A DNA stretch of 64,000 nt from Williamsia sp. 1138 (GCF_002095435.2 NZ_MJEJ02000045.1:62001-126000); one strand, 5' to 3'. Counted from the stretch's first letter, positions 50,998 to 60,815 are shown. Numbers and translations: made by a program. The notes: generated from the letters alone by a model not told the origin.

Positions 50998-51217
50998 CGG
51001 TTTTCCTCCGAGGTAGGTCCTGATGCAACGCGCGCCCTGCGCCGGTTCGGTCGCCGGGAGATTCCGGTGCGTCCGAACACACAGTGCGTGCACTACGGAG
51101 CGTAGTGGGCGTTGCCCGGGAAAGTCTGTCCGGGTCGCGAAATCGATGCGTTTTCGTCTTTCGCCCGGTTGCGGCTCACACCTGACCTCGGCCGGTCCGC
51201 GTTCCGGCCGGACAGGC

Positions 51218-52159
51218 ATGATGCTTCTCATGACCGAGAATGCCGCTACCGAAATCGTGTCGTCGTCACGCGTGACGCTCAGTAACCACAGCTTTGCGTC
51301 CGACTTCGGGCTGGCCTCGTTCCAGCCGACCCGTGAGCGTTCGCTGATGCGCAGCGAGTTCACCAACAAGATGCGGTCGCCGGCCGGCACCGCCTCCCTC
51401 GGCTTCCTGCTGACGTTGGTCGACTACGTGACCTCGGACCCGGCATTGTCGGTCTCCGCACCCGACTGGACCGCGACCCAGAACCTGTCGCTGCATGCGG
51501 CAGACGCCGTGCGGCAGGGGCCGGTCCTGATCGACAGCAACCTCGTCCGGATCGGCAAGAAAGCGGTGGTGGTGTCCGCCGATGTGTACGACGGACGCGG
51601 CCTGAGAGATCTTGCCGAGTTCGCGCGGTCGATCGACGACGCGGCGGCGATGGGGGAGGAGGGCCCGGTTCTCGCGGGCCGGGCGTTGGTGACCTTCGTC
51701 CGATTGCCCCGTACCGCGGCGACCGGCGCGGACGACTACAGACCCGAGGAATGGATCGGCCGACTCCGCGAGCGAAACATCGAACCTGTTGAAGGGGACA
51801 TCTACTCGCGTCTGCGAATGCGGGTCGTCGACCCGTCGGCCGGGGTCATGGAACTGGACCTCACGCCTTTTGTCGCCAACATGATCGGCACCATCCAGGG
51901 CGGCGCTCAGGCGTTGCTCGTCGAGGCGGCGGCGCACGCGATACGGCCGGGGTTCGTCTCAACGGACATGCAGTTGCACTACCTCTCGCAGGTGCGGGTC
52001 GGGCCGGCGAGGTCGTACGCCGACGTGGTGCGCGAGGCGAGCGATCACTGCGTCGTGAACATCCGTCTGGTCGATGCCGGCGACGACGATCGGTTACTCG
52101 CGCTGACGACGGTCACGATGGCGCGCCGGGCGGGCTTGGACAACCGTGTGGACAGGTGA
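51218..52159 (+). CDS. Double-hotdog acyl-CoA thioesterase-like protein
   Basis: This protein of about 313 residues has two hotdog-like halves. The first (FGLASFQPTRERSLMRSEFTN to DAVRQGPVLIDSNLVRIGKKAVV) and the second (SRLRMRVVDPSAGVMELDLTPFVAN to GGAQALLVEAAAHAIRPG) resemble the MaoC/PaaI superfamily. Thioesterase or acyl-CoA binding is the expected role, but no catalytic residues can be assigned. Starts at 51218, 51221 and 51230 are all ATG; 51218 is listed because GGACAGG precedes it. A 185-nt gap with the carD promoter follows. Confidence 0.75.
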   Translation: MMLLMTENAATEIVSSSRVTLSNHSFASDFGLASFQPTRERSLMRSEFTNKMRSPAGTASLGFLLTLVDYVTSDPALSVSAPDWTATQNLSLHAADAVRQGPVLIDSNLVRIGKKAVVVSADVYDGRGLRDLAEFARSIDDAAAMGEEGPVLAGRALVTFVRLPRTAATGADDYRPEEWIGRLRERNIEPVEGDIYSRLRMRVVDPSAGVMELDLTPFVANMIGTIQGGAQALLVEAAAHAIRPGFVSTDMQLHYLSQVRVGPARSYADVVREASDHCVVNIRLVDAGDDDRLLALTTVTMARRAGLDNRVDR

Positions 52160-52309
52160 CCGACGAGCGGCCGAGGCCTAGCCTCATCCGGCTGTCCGAC
52201 GGCCTGGTTCGGGCTATGTGCCAGCACACTTTTCGGGTGTCGTCAAGGTTTGCGAAACCGCTGGTATGCCGCTGACCTGCACCGTTGGCTGATGACCTGG
52301 AACGCCCCG

Positions 52310-52318
52310 TGCTAGACT
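52310..52318 (+). promoter_or_regulatory. Extended -10 promoter of carD
   Basis: TGCTAGACT combines TGn with TAGACT, an extended -10 box placed ~27 nt before the carD TTG. No convincing -35 is seen. The transcript would have a ~20-nt leader with GAAAGGGGC. Confidence 0.45.
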
Positions 52319-52344
52319 GGGCAAATCGAAAGGGGCATGGAACA

Positions 52345-52833
52345 TTGAATTTCAAAGTTGGTGACACCGTTGTCTACCCCCATCACGGTGCCGCACTGGT
52401 CGAAGACATTGTGACCCGGACCATCAAGGGTGAGGCCGTCGAGTACCTCGTTCTGAAGGTGGCCGATGGTGACATGACGGTTCAGATTCCATCCACGAAG
52501 CTCGAGTATGTGGGTGTCCGCGACGTCGTCGGGGAAGAGGGTCTGGGTAAGGTTTTCGACGTCCTCCGGGCGCCGCACACCGAGGAGCCCACGAACTGGG
52601 CGCGCCGGTTCAAGGCCAATCAGGAGAAGCTCATCTCGGGCGACATCATCAAGGTCGCCGAGATCGTGCGCGACCTGTGGCGTCGCGAGCAGGACCGTGG
52701 TCTGTCCGCAGGTGAGAAGCGGATGCTGACCCGCGCTCGCCGTGTTCTGGTCGACGAGCTCTCGTTGGCACAGAACACCAACGACGAGAAAGCCTCCATC
52801 ATCCTCGATGAGGTTCTCGCCGCCGCTTCCTGA
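52345..52833 (+). CDS. carD: CarD RNA polymerase-binding transcription regulator
   Basis: This 162-residue protein has the CarD_CdnL/TRCF RNAP-interacting domain (~1-60, [20 protein letters not shown]) and a C-terminal DNA-binding helical domain ([19 protein letters not shown] to [15 protein letters not shown]). It stabilises the open promoter complex of sigma-A RNA polymerase. TTG 52345 is chosen because it gives exactly the Mtb length, with GAAAGGGGC 8 nt upstream. The longer frame (52285) would cross the promoter. It is followed by ispD-ispF-cysS-rlmB, as in Mtb. Confidence 0.94.
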   Translation: MNFKVGDTVVYPHHGAALVEDIVTRTIKGEAVEYLVLKVADGDMTVQIPSTKLEYVGVRDVVGEEGLGKVFDVLRAPHTEEPTNWARRFKANQEKLISGDIIKVAEIVRDLWRREQDRGLSAGEKRMLTRARRVLVDELSLAQNTNDEKASIILDEVLAAAS

Positions 52834-52852
52834 CCGAAGCAGCAAGGTTCTG

Positions 52853-53518
52853 GTGTCCACAGTCGCGTTGATCCCGGCCGCCGGCCGCGGAGAGCGGCTC
52901 GGCGCGGGACTTCCCAAAGCATTCGTCGACCTCGCCGGTCACAGCATGTTGCATCACGCGGTGCGTGGTGTGCAGGCCAGCGGGGTCGTCGACGCGTTGG
53001 TTCTCTCTGTACCGATCGACCTCGTCGAGCAGGTGCAGTCTCAATTCCCCGAGGTGATCGTGGTCGCCGGTGGTGCGGAGCGCTCTGACTCCGTGCGTGC
53101 CGCCCTGGCTGCGGCGCCTCCGTCCGACGTGGTGCTCGTCCATGACGCTGCCCGTGCTCTGACCCCTCCATCTCTTTTTGCCGACGTCGTCGCGGCCGTG
53201 ACGGCCGGAGCACCCGCAGTCGTTCCGGGGTTGCCGGTCGTCGACACCATCAAGTCCGTCGATCTCGCAGGTGCGGTGACCGGCACGGTTGACCGCGTAC
53301 CTCTCCGGGCCGTGCAGACCCCGCAGGGTTTCGATTCGGCCATGCTCGGCGCCGCCTATGCCGCAGCGACTGCCGACTTCACCGATGACGCCGGCCTGGT
53401 CGAGTCGCAGGGCACCCCGGTGCGCGTCATCCCCGGCGATCCGATGGCTTTCAAGATCACCACGCCGTGGGACCTGAAGCTCGCGACGTGGCTCCTACAC
53501 GAACGGGCCAGTGCATGA
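52853..53518 (+). CDS. ispD: IspD, 2-C-methyl-D-erythritol 4-phosphate cytidylyltransferase
   Basis: This 221-residue enzyme of the MEP isoprenoid pathway couples MEP to CTP. Motifs are [18 protein letters not shown] (CTP-binding), [29 protein letters not shown] and VDTIKSVD, with [10 protein letters not shown] near the end. GTG 52853 is chosen after AAGGTTCTG; ATG 52808 would overlap carD by 26 nt. IspF starts inside the stop (4-nt ATGA overlap), so MEP-pathway steps are coupled. Confidence 0.95.
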   Translation: MSTVALIPAAGRGERLGAGLPKAFVDLAGHSMLHHAVRGVQASGVVDALVLSVPIDLVEQVQSQFPEVIVVAGGAERSDSVRAALAAAPPSDVVLVHDAARALTPPSLFADVVAAVTAGAPAVVPGLPVVDTIKSVDLAGAVTGTVDRVPLRAVQTPQGFDSAMLGAAYAAATADFTDDAGLVESQGTPVRVIPGDPMAFKITTPWDLKLATWLLHERASA

Positions 53519-53979
53519 GGGTTGGTATCGGGACCGACGTACACCCGATCGCCGTGGGCAAACCGTGCGCGATGGCAGGGTTGCTGTTCCCCGACGACGA
53601 CGGGTGCGAAGGCCACTCCGACGGCGACGTGGCTGTTCACGCTCTCTGTGACGCGGTGCTCTCGGCTGCTGGGCTCGGTGACCTCGGCTCGGTGTTCGGT
53701 ACCGGCAGGCCGGAATGGGACGGGGTCAGTGGCGCCAGGATGCTCACGCATGTCCGGGAGCTCTTCGAAGCAGCGGGATTCACACTGGGGAACGCTGCGG
53801 TCCAGGTCATCGGCAATCGCCCCAAGATCGGACCCCGACGCGCCGAGGCCCAGCAGGTTCTCGGCGAGTTGCTCGGCGGACCGGTTTCGGTATCCGCCAC
53901 CACCACCGACGGTCTCGGTTTGACCGGCCGCGGTGAGGGGATTGCTGCCGTGGCCACAGCCCTGTTACTCGACAAGTAA
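53515..53979 (+). CDS. ispF: IspF, 2-C-methyl-D-erythritol 2,4-cyclodiphosphate synthase
   Basis: This 154-residue trimeric enzyme forms the cyclic diphosphate of the MEP pathway. It has [12 protein letters not shown] (metal Asp/His), [17 protein letters not shown] (second His), [17 protein letters not shown] and [19 protein letters not shown]. Length equals the family norm. ATG 53515 overlaps the ispD stop; CysS follows after 11 nt. Confidence 0.96.
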   Translation: MRVGIGTDVHPIAVGKPCAMAGLLFPDDDGCEGHSDGDVAVHALCDAVLSAAGLGDLGSVFGTGRPEWDGVSGARMLTHVRELFEAAGFTLGNAAVQVIGNRPKIGPRRAEAQQVLGELLGGPVSVSATTTDGLGLTGRGEGIAAVATALLLDK

Positions 53980-53990
53980 GATTGCGGATC

Positions 53991-55403
53991 GTGACCCTGC
54001 GCCTGTACGACACCGCCACCCGAGACGTGCGTGAATTCACGCCGTTGCGTCCCGGTCATGTTTCGGTGTACCTCTGTGGCGCCACGGTCCAGGGGGTTCC
54101 GCACATCGGGCACGTCCGCAGCGGGATCGCTTTCGATGTCCTACGGCGCTGGTTGGCGTACAAGGGCTTCGACGTGGCATTCGTACGCAATGTGACCGAC
54201 ATCGACGACAAGATCCTCCGCAAGGCGGCTGAGAACGAGCGCCCGTGGTGGGAGTGGGCCGCGACCCACGAACGCGAGTTCAACTGGGCCTACCACCAAT
54301 TGGGCGTCTTGGCGCCGTCGGCCGAACCGCGGGCCACCGGCTTCATCACCCAGATGGTCGAGTACATGGAGCGGCTCATCGAACGCGGGCATGCGTATGC
54401 CTCCGAAGGCAACGTCTACTTCGACGTGTTGAGCCTGCCCGAGTACGGGTCCTTGTCCGGACACCGACTCGATGATGTCCACCAAGGAGAGAGCGCCGGC
54501 ACCGGTAAGCGCGACGCCCGCGACTTCACCTTGTGGAAGAGCGCGAAACCCGACGAGCCGTCGTGGCCGACCCCGTGGGGACGCGGCCGGCCGGGCTGGC
54601 ACCTCGAATGCTCGGCCATGGCGACGTCGCTGCTCGGTCCGGAGTTCGATATCCACTGTGGCGGGATGGATCTCGTATTCCCGCATCACGAGAACGAGCT
54701 GGCGCAGAGCCATGGTGCCGGAGATCCGTTCGCGCGCTACTGGTTGCACAACGGCTGGGTCACCATGGGCGGCGAGAAGATGTCGAAGTCCCTGGGCAAC
54801 GTCGTCGCGATTCCCGCCATGCTGCAACGCTTTCGGGCTGTCGAGCTCCGGTACTACCTCGGCAGTGCCCACTACCGGTCGATGCTCGAATACTCCGAAC
54901 ATGCCGTCGAAGACGCTGCCAAGGCGTACCGAGGCTTGGAATCTTTTGTGCATCGGACTGTTTCGCGCGTCGGGCCTGTTCCAGTCGGGCAGGTGCCTGC
55001 GGAGTTCGCGGCGGCGCTCGACGACGACCTCGGGGTCCCGGCTGCCCTGGCGCAGGTCCACGGAATGGTCAAGACCGGCAACATCGCGCTCGAGAACGGC
55101 GATCATACGACCGCACTCGAATCGGCGTCATCGGTGCGGGCGATGCTCGACATCCTCGGTGTCGACCCGCTTGCCGAGCACTGGGCTGACGGTGGCAGCG
55201 ACACCGACATGACCGATGCGCTCGACGTGCTGGTGCGGGCCGAGCTCGACCGGCGCACCACCGCGCGGGCGGAGAAGAACTGGGCGGTTGCAGACGAGGT
55301 GCGAGATCGGTTGGCACGGGCGGGCATCGAGGTCACCGACACCCCCGATGGCCCGCAGTGGTCGTTGACCGAGAAGAAAGACAATTCAGAGGCAGGCCGA
55401 TGA
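53991..55403 (+). CDS. cysS: Cysteinyl-tRNA synthetase (CysS)
   Basis: This 470-residue class I aminoacyl-tRNA synthetase has [21 protein letters not shown] with the HIGH motif, zinc ligands in [29 protein letters not shown] and HHENE, and [14 protein letters not shown] (KMSKS). A C-terminal helical DALR-like region and tRNA-binding tail ([19 protein letters not shown]) follow. GTG 53991 gives the Mtb-like start [14 protein letters not shown] 53982 is the alternative. It lies in carD-ispD-ispF-cysS-rlmB order as in Mtb (Rv3580c, CysS1). Confidence 0.96.
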   Translation: MTLRLYDTATRDVREFTPLRPGHVSVYLCGATVQGVPHIGHVRSGIAFDVLRRWLAYKGFDVAFVRNVTDIDDKILRKAAENERPWWEWAATHEREFNWAYHQLGVLAPSAEPRATGFITQMVEYMERLIERGHAYASEGNVYFDVLSLPEYGSLSGHRLDDVHQGESAGTGKRDARDFTLWKSAKPDEPSWPTPWGRGRPGWHLECSAMATSLLGPEFDIHCGGMDLVFPHHENELAQSHGAGDPFARYWLHNGWVTMGGEKMSKSLGNVVAIPAMLQRFRAVELRYYLGSAHYRSMLEYSEHAVEDAAKAYRGLESFVHRTVSRVGPVPVGQVPAEFAAALDDDLGVPAALAQVHGMVKTGNIALENGDHTTALESASSVRAMLDILGVDPLAEHWADGGSDTDMTDALDVLVRAELDRRTTARAEKNWAVADEVRDRLARAGIEVTDTPDGPQWSLTEKKDNSEAGR

Positions 55404-55445
55404 TCGGCAGGCCACAAGGCACATTCAGCGGAAGGTGGTTGGCTG

Positions 55446-56408
55446 ATGGCCGGCAATTCACGACGTAAGGGCGCGGTCCGTAAGGACGGCACCAAAAAAG
55501 GCCAGTCGGTCGGCTCGGGCGGTCAGCGTCGCCGTGGTCTCGAAGCCAGGGGTGCCACCCCGAAAGCCGTTGACCGGACCTACCATCAGGCTCACAAGAA
55601 GGCCAAGGCCGCCGCCAGGAGCAATGCGACCTCCGGCGGCCGGACACCGCGCGGCAAGACCCTGACCGAGCAGCCCGAGTACGTGCTCGGCCGCAACCCG
55701 GTGGTCGAATGCCTGCGTGCCCAGGTGCCCGCGACGGCGCTGTACGTGGTCCTCGGCGGCGACGCCGACGAGCGCGTCTCCGAGTCCGTACAGCTCGCCG
55801 GGAACATGGGTATCTCGATCCTCGAGGTCCAGAAACCCGAACTCGACCGGATGAGCACCAACGGCATGCATCAGGGGATCGCCCTGCAGGTCCCGCCGTA
55901 CCGCTATGCCCACCCGACCGATCTGATGCAGTACGCGATCGATTCGGGACAGCCTCCCTTGCTGGTGGCGCTCGACAACATCACCGATCCCCGCAATCTC
56001 GGCGCGGTGATCCGTTCGGTGGCCGCGTTCGGTGGACACGGAGTGGTGATCCCCGCTCGGCGCAGCGCGTCGGTGACCGCCGTCGCCTGGCGGACCAGCG
56101 CAGGCGCCGCCGCTCGGCTACAGGTGGCCCAGGCCACCAATCTGACCCGCACCCTGAAGGAATGGGCCGAAACGGGTGTTCAGCTCGTCGGTCTGGACGC
56201 CGACGGTGATGTGACGCTCGACGACTACGACGGCTCGGGCCCGACGGTGATCGTCGTCGGCTCGGAAGGCAAAGGCCTCTCGCGCCTGGTGCGTGAGTCC
56301 TGCGACTCGATCCTGTCGATCCCGATGGCCGGCGACGTCGAGAGCCTCAACGCCTCTGTTGCGGCAGGTGTTGTTCTCGCAGAATTCGCGAGGCAGCGCC
56401 GCTCCTAG
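55446..56408 (+). CDS. rlmB: RlmB/TrmH-family 23S rRNA 2'-O-methyltransferase
   Basis: This 320-residue SpoU-family methyltransferase has a basic disordered N-terminus (~1-75, [20 protein letters not shown]), a substrate-binding domain ([16 protein letters not shown]) and the SPOUT knot. The knot motifs are [38 protein letters not shown] and [20 protein letters not shown]. It corresponds to Mtb Rv3579c. It follows cysS by 42 nt and ends in a palindromic repeat that may terminate the carD-rlmB transcript. Confidence 0.93.
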   Translation: MAGNSRRKGAVRKDGTKKGQSVGSGGQRRRGLEARGATPKAVDRTYHQAHKKAKAAARSNATSGGRTPRGKTLTEQPEYVLGRNPVVECLRAQVPATALYVVLGGDADERVSESVQLAGNMGISILEVQKPELDRMSTNGMHQGIALQVPPYRYAHPTDLMQYAIDSGQPPLLVALDNITDPRNLGAVIRSVAAFGGHGVVIPARRSASVTAVAWRTSAGAAARLQVAQATNLTRTLKEWAETGVQLVGLDADGDVTLDDYDGSGPTVIVVGSEGKGLSRLVRESCDSILSIPMAGDVESLNASVAAGVVLAEFARQRRS

Positions 56409-56414
56409 CCCCCT

Positions 56415-56494
56415 CCCGACCCCCGAAAATGGGTCCTTTTGGCGAACAAAGCCGCAGGTCGGCTTCGCCAAAAGGACCCATTTCGGGAGAGGCG
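56415..56494. repeat. Intergenic palindromic repeat, subfamily B, copy 2
   Basis: Arms 56423-56446 (CCGAAAATGGGTCCTTTTGGCGAA, read as two halves of 12) and 56464-56487 pair nearly perfectly. The spacer caaagccgcaggtcggc resembles the copy at 24546-24618. It lies between rlmB (+) and a convergent membrane-protein gene (-). Confidence 0.88.
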
Positions 56495-56499
56495 GGGGG

Positions 56500-57354
56500 T
56501 CAGGTCGTGGGCGCGCTCTTCTTGTCTTCGGGCAGCAGTTTCGCCATCGCAACCTTCAGGATGACGCCGCCGACGGCGATGCTGACGCCCACCGTCGTGC
56601 TGAGCGAATCGGTGACCAGTCCAGCGATACCGGTGACGATCACGAAGATCGGAACCCAATCCCACAGCCGGGCCAAGGACTGCGGGCTCACGGGCTCGCC
56701 GCGCTTCTGTGCCGCACGGTCGGTGGCGTAGTCGGGATAGAACTCGGTGAACGACAGCGCGAAGATCGTTCCGGCGAGCTGGATGATCCATCCCGTCCAG
56801 AAGTTGCCGCTGTCGTCGAGGACCGCATCACCGTAGAAGCCGGCTGCTGCGGCGACACCGAACCCGATCACCCACGACCAGGTGATCATGTAGTTGATGT
56901 GGAGGAACAGTGGGTTCTTCCACAGTTCTTCAGGGGCCTGTTCTTTGGCGTACTGGATGGTGAACGGCTGCCGGATGATGATCGACCCGAGCGCGAAGGA
57001 AACCAGCGCGATGTTGGTCATCTCGCCGCCCCAGCGCTCGAGCCAGTCGACCGTGCCCGCCGACGCGAACTGGGCCAGCAGAACCATGGCCGCGAAGTAG
57101 GTGACGTCGAATACCTCGAGCAGTTTTATCTTGCTGCCGCGGCGATGACCACCGATCACGAACAGCAGTGAGAGGCCGAATGCGGCCGCGGCCGCCTCCT
57201 CGAAGCGTCCGGGCCCGTTGATGAGGGCCATCAGGATCCATGGCGACATACCCGCGAAAGGCGAATCGAGAAATGACGAGAGGATGCGGCGGGATTTCGA
57301 TAGTTCGACCGGTGGGGGAACTGTCGTCTTATTCGAGTCGGTATTTTCTGTCAC
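56500..57354 (-). CDS. Multi-pass membrane protein of unknown function
   Basis: This 284-residue protein has several hydrophobic helices: ~60 (EEAAAAAFGLSLLFVIGG), ~85 (VFDVTYFAAMVLLAQFA), ~120 (IALVSFALGSIIIRQPF), ~165, ~190-205 (GTIFALSFTEFY), ~240 and ~260. I do not recognise the family by name; an NFWTGWIIQLAG and FALSFTEFYPDY pattern is distinctive. GTG 57354 (VTENTDSNK) is chosen; a longer frame to 57444 is possible. It lies downstream of, and may be cotranscribed with, nothing obvious: the next upstream gene on the same strand ends at 57450, about 95 nt away. Confidence 0.7.
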   Translation of the reverse strand: MTENTDSNKTTVPPPVELSKSRRILSSFLDSPFAGMSPWILMALINGPGRFEEAAAAAFGLSLLFVIGGHRRGSKIKLLEVFDVTYFAAMVLLAQFASAGTVDWLERWGGEMTNIALVSFALGSIIIRQPFTIQYAKEQAPEELWKNPLFLHINYMITWSWVIGFGVAAAAGFYGDAVLDDSGNFWTGWIIQLAGTIFALSFTEFYPDYATDRAAQKRGEPVSPQSLARLWDWVPIFVIVTGIAGLVTDSLSTTVGVSIAVGGVILKVAMAKLLPEDKKSAPTT

Positions 57355-57449
57355 GGCTACGGGGCCCCATCTCGGGTCGTTTTTCAGGCAGTTCGGATGA
57401 CTGCTCTGGTGATCGTATCGGGGTAGGGCACCCGTTACCGGCAAAGACC

Positions 57450-58220
57450 TTAGGCCGGATCACCATTGAGGAAATTGATGATGACCGGATTGACAACGCC
57501 GGGGGTTTCGATCGGAATGAGATGCGTACCAGGCAAGACCGCAAGCCGGGCGTTGGGCAAAACCCCGACGATTTCCGCGCTGTGCTCGAGGGTCACTTCG
57601 TCGTGATCGCCCTGCATCACCAGAGTCGGTGCGGTGATGACACTGAGATCGGTAAGCGCGATTTCGGGTTCGTTCGCGATCATCGTGGTGGTCTTCTCGA
57701 ATACGACAGGGAAATGGTCGTCCCCTTCAGGCGCGGCCGCGGCGTAATCAGGGCGGAGGAATTGCACGATCTCGGAGTTGATGTCGTCGATGCTGTCGAG
57801 GAGTCCGCCGGCGGCGCGGCCGGATGAGTTCAGGTATTGCCCGAGCACGACCATGCGATTCACCAGATCGGGTCGTTTGAGAGCGACCAGGAATGCGATG
57901 ACGGCGCCGTCACTCCAGCCGACGAGGTGAGCCGGGCCGCCCACGACCTCATCGAGATAGACGATGGTCTCGTCGGCCATCGCCTCGTAGTGGAACTCGT
58001 CCATGACGTCCGCGCTGTGCCCGTGGCCGTGGCGTTCGGGTACGTACACCTTGAATCCGGCGTCGACGATCGGCCGGTATTGGCCACCCCAGTCGGCCGC
58101 CGCGGAGAACGCACCGTGCAGGAGGACGACAGGGGCGCCGTCACCGTCGACCTGGTGCCAGATCTCCGTGTCGGGAACTGGATGGTTGATTTTCACGTAT
58201 CCGGTGTACTCGGTGCTCAT
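57450..58220 (-). CDS. Alpha/beta hydrolase
   Basis: This 256-residue hydrolase has VVLLHGAFSAAADWG (oxyanion loop), LVGWSDGAVIAF (nucleophile Ser), and VLPGTHLIPIETP near the end (His). VMQGDHDEVT supplies the acid. The family covers esterases, lipases, dehalogenase-like and lactone hydrolases; substrate is not apparent. It is divergent from the carboxylesterase operon across a 92-nt gap that holds a 22-bp inverted repeat, so the two may be co-regulated. Confidence 0.88.
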   Translation of the reverse strand: MSTEYTGYVKINHPVPDTEIWHQVDGDGAPVVLLHGAFSAAADWGGQYRPIVDAGFKVYVPERHGHGHSADVMDEFHYEAMADETIVYLDEVVGGPAHLVGWSDGAVIAFLVALKRPDLVNRMVVLGQYLNSSGRAAGGLLDSIDDINSEIVQFLRPDYAAAAPEGDDHFPVVFEKTTTMIANEPEIALTDLSVITAPTLVMQGDHDEVTLEHSAEIVGVLPNARLAVLPGTHLIPIETPGVVNPVIINFLNGDPA

Positions 58221-58269
58221 GTCGTCGATCTTTGCAGAAAGCCGGACAATCGACCGCCCAAATCAACCC

Positions 58270-58291
58270 ATAGCGGGCGAGCGCCCGCTAT
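58270..58291. promoter_or_regulatory. 22-bp inverted repeat between divergent hydrolase and esterase genes
   Basis: ATAGCGGGCG (58270-58279) and CGCCCGCTAT (58282-58291) form a perfect 10-bp inverted repeat with a 2-nt spacer, 22 nt before the esterase ATG. It could be an operator or a 5' UTR hairpin. Confidence 0.55.
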
Positions 58292-58312
58292 CAGACCGAT
58301 AGGGTCGAAAAC

Positions 58313-59875
58313 ATGGTGAGTGCAAGCACGAAGGTGACCCTGTCCGACGGTGTCGTCGACGGTGTCCGAGACGGGGATTTCATTCGCTGGCGAGGAATTC
58401 CCTACGCCGCCCCTCCCGTCGGTGACCTGCGGTTCCGGTCACCGGAACCGGCGATTCCGTGGAGCGGGGTGCTGGTCGCCGACAGCTTCGGCAACGCGGC
58501 TCCGCAGAACCCGAAATACGCCGTCGTCGAGCGCGGAAAGCATCAGCCGGTGAGTGAGGACTCGCTGATCATCAACGTGGTGGCGCCCGGCCGGACGTCG
58601 GACAAGCCGCGGGCGGTGATGGTGTTCATCCACGGCGGTGCGTACATCCTGGGTTCCACGGCGACTCCGCTCTACTACGGCCACGACCTGGCCAAACGGG
58701 GCGACGTGATCTTCGTGTCGATGAACTACCGGCTCGGACCGCTGGGTTACGGCGACTTCAGCCAGTTCTCCACGGAGGATCGGGTCTTCGAGTCGAATCT
58801 GGGTCTGCGTGATCAGGTGAAGGCGCTCGAATGGGTGCGCGACAACATCGCAGAGTTCGGTGGCGACCCCGGCAACGTGACGATCTTCGGCGAGAGCGCG
58901 GGCGGCAATGCGGTCACCACGCTGATGGCGACCCCGGCGGCCGGTGGGCTCTTCCACCGCGCGATCGCCGAGAGTTCGGCCCCGATGCTCACGTTGCACA
59001 AACACTACGCAGATCGGTGGGCCCGCAAGCTCACCGAGTTGTTGTGCGCCGACATGGGTGTCGACGATGTGGTCACGGCGCTGACCACGGCTTCCCTTGC
59101 GCAGATCGGCCGTGCCGGGCACCGTCTCGCGCGCTGGGTCACCAAGGACACACCCGGTCTGCTGCCGTACGGTCCGGTCGTCGACGGTGACTACCTTCCG
59201 GTCTCCCCGGTGGAGGCATTCTCGCAGGGGTCGGCACATCAGGTCCCGATGATCATCGGGACCAACCGAAACGAGGGCACCCTCTTCAAGCGCCTCCCGG
59301 ATGGGATGTTGTCGACGGAGGAGTCCATCTCGGCGATGTTCGCGAACACCGAACCCGATGCGCAGGAGCGGATCACCGGTTCCTACGGGGAAAAGCTGAC
59401 CTCGCGGAACATGGTGCAGTTCGGCGGCGACTACATCTTCTGGGTCGGTACGATCGCGGTCACCCAGGGCCACTCCGAGCATGCCCCGACGTACGCCTAT
59501 CGCTACGACTTCGCGCCGCGTCTGATGAAGTGGCTGGGGCTCGGGGCCACCCACGCGTCCGAGTTGCTGGCCGTCTTCGGGATATACCGGGGCCGGGCCG
59601 GTCGATTGCTGACCGCGGTCGGCGACCGTCGTGACGCCCTGCGGGTCACGTCGGAGATGCAGGATCAGTGGCTCTCGTTCGCCAAAACCGGTGAACCGCT
59701 GGAAAGTTGGCCCAGGTACACTCCGAAGGTCCGGGCTACCCGGATCTTCGATCGGCATTCCTATGTGGAGGTCGACCCGTGGCGGGCACGTCGCGAGGCG
59801 TGGTCCGGGTTCGGCGATTATGCCGCCAAGATCCCCGGTTCGGCGAAGGCAACCGAGGAGATGGAGAACGTCTGA
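58313..59875 (+). CDS. Type-B carboxylesterase
   Basis: This 520-residue alpha/beta hydrolase is of the carboxylesterase/cholinesterase family. It has GIPYAAPPVGDLRFRSPEP, MVFIHGGAYILGS (oxyanion hole), IFGESAGGNAVTTLMA (nucleophile Ser) and GTNRNEGTLFKRL. Catalytic Glu and His follow further on. No signal peptide is evident, so it is cytosolic. Substrates of the family are lipid or xenobiotic esters. Its stop overlaps the MaoC gene by one base (TGATG), a sign of tight coupling. Confidence 0.93.
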   Translation: MVSASTKVTLSDGVVDGVRDGDFIRWRGIPYAAPPVGDLRFRSPEPAIPWSGVLVADSFGNAAPQNPKYAVVERGKHQPVSEDSLIINVVAPGRTSDKPRAVMVFIHGGAYILGSTATPLYYGHDLAKRGDVIFVSMNYRLGPLGYGDFSQFSTEDRVFESNLGLRDQVKALEWVRDNIAEFGGDPGNVTIFGESAGGNAVTTLMATPAAGGLFHRAIAESSAPMLTLHKHYADRWARKLTELLCADMGVDDVVTALTTASLAQIGRAGHRLARWVTKDTPGLLPYGPVVDGDYLPVSPVEAFSQGSAHQVPMIIGTNRNEGTLFKRLPDGMLSTEESISAMFANTEPDAQERITGSYGEKLTSRNMVQFGGDYIFWVGTIAVTQGHSEHAPTYAYRYDFAPRLMKWLGLGATHASELLAVFGIYRGRAGRLLTAVGDRRDALRVTSEMQDQWLSFAKTGEPLESWPRYTPKVRATRIFDRHSYVEVDPWRARREAWSGFGDYAAKIPGSAKATEEMENV

Positions 59876-60333
59876 TGCGGGTTTTCACGTCGGCTGAAGA
59901 AATCCTGGCCGCTGTCGGGACCGAGATCGGCAAGAGCGAGTGGCTGACCATCTCGCAGGAGCGGGTCAACCAGTTCGCCGAGGCCACCGGCGATCATCAA
60001 TGGATCCACCTCGACGTCGACCGGGCCAAGAAAGAGAGTCCGTACGGCGGGACCATCGCGCACGGCTTTCTGACCCTGTCCCTCGTTCCGTACCTCAGCG
60101 CCCAGATCTACAAGTTCGAGGGCGTCAAGATGGGCATCAACTACGGCAGCAACAAGGTCCGTTTCCCCTCGCCGGTGCTCGTGGGTTCGGCCATCCAGCT
60201 GACCAGCACCCTGTCCGAGGCGACCGACCTCGGAGACGGTGCACTCCAGAACACTTTCACCCAGACCATCGCGGTCGAGGGTGGCAGCAAACCCGCGCTG
60301 GTCCTGGAAATGGTCACCCGGGTCATCTTTTGA
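59875..60333 (+). CDS. MaoC-like (R)-hydratase family protein
   Basis: This 152-residue single hotdog MaoC domain has the hydratase 2 motif RVNQFAEATGDHQWIHLDVDRAKKES (catalytic Asp and His) and YGGTIAHGFLTLSL. A dimer of such domains hydrates enoyl-CoA. It is coupled to the esterase (1-base overlap) and to the next lipoprotein gene (4-base TTGA overlap). The pathway is unknown: either an ester-derived acid enters beta-oxidation or the protein acts on a fatty acyl chain. Confidence 0.92.
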   Translation: MRVFTSAEEILAAVGTEIGKSEWLTISQERVNQFAEATGDHQWIHLDVDRAKKESPYGGTIAHGFLTLSLVPYLSAQIYKFEGVKMGINYGSNKVRFPSPVLVGSAIQLTSTLSEATDLGDGALQNTFTQTIAVEGGSKPALVLEMVTRVIF

Positions 60334-60815
60334 GACGTGGCGTAGTCGCGGCGGGCCTGGTTCTGGCGGTGCTGACAATCGGTGGCTGCGGCGACGAGAC
60401 CGCGTCCGCCGATCGATCGATCATGAACACGACCACCACCACCTCGACGACCATCGCGCCTACCGCGTTCACGCCGACGCCTGCGCAGCCGGTCTACGTC
60501 GCACCGTTCATCGATCGGGTCGCGTGGGCGACCACCGAGCAGGGCCCGAGCCTGCAGGTCTTCCCGACCGAGTCCGGCCGATACGTCCAGGGTGAAACTG
60601 GCCTCGACCCCGCGTGGGCCGAGGTGGTGGCCCTCGATCCCACCGCCGACAGTCCCGGGATGCGTGAGCAGTTCGCCTGCCATTGGCGGTTCGCGAGGAT
60701 CGTCGCACCGGACAAGACGAGCTGGAACCTGGAGCCGTGGCGTCCGGTGGTCACCGACGCGGAGATGGTCGCGTCCCGCTGCAATCCCGGCGGGGCGGAG
60801 GAACAGATTCCCTGA
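60330..60815 (+). CDS. DUF2599-type lipoprotein
   Basis: This 161-residue lipoprotein has a signal peptide with lipobox TIGGC, a Thr-rich linker (MNTTTTTSTTIAPT), and a C-terminal DUF2599 domain (VDRVAWATTEQGPSLQVFPT to FACHWRFARIVAPDKTSWNLEP). Family members are secreted or lipid-anchored actinobacterial proteins of unknown role. The start must be TTG 60330, overlapping the MaoC stop by 4 nt, because no ATG or GTG precedes the signal peptide. It is the third gene of the esterase-MaoC-lipoprotein operon. Confidence 0.85.
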   Translation: MRRGVVAAGLVLAVLTIGGCGDETASADRSIMNTTTTTSTTIAPTAFTPTPAQPVYVAPFIDRVAWATTEQGPSLQVFPTESGRYVQGETGLDPAWAEVVALDPTADSPGMREQFACHWRFARIVAPDKTSWNLEPWRPVVTDAEMVASRCNPGGAEEQIP

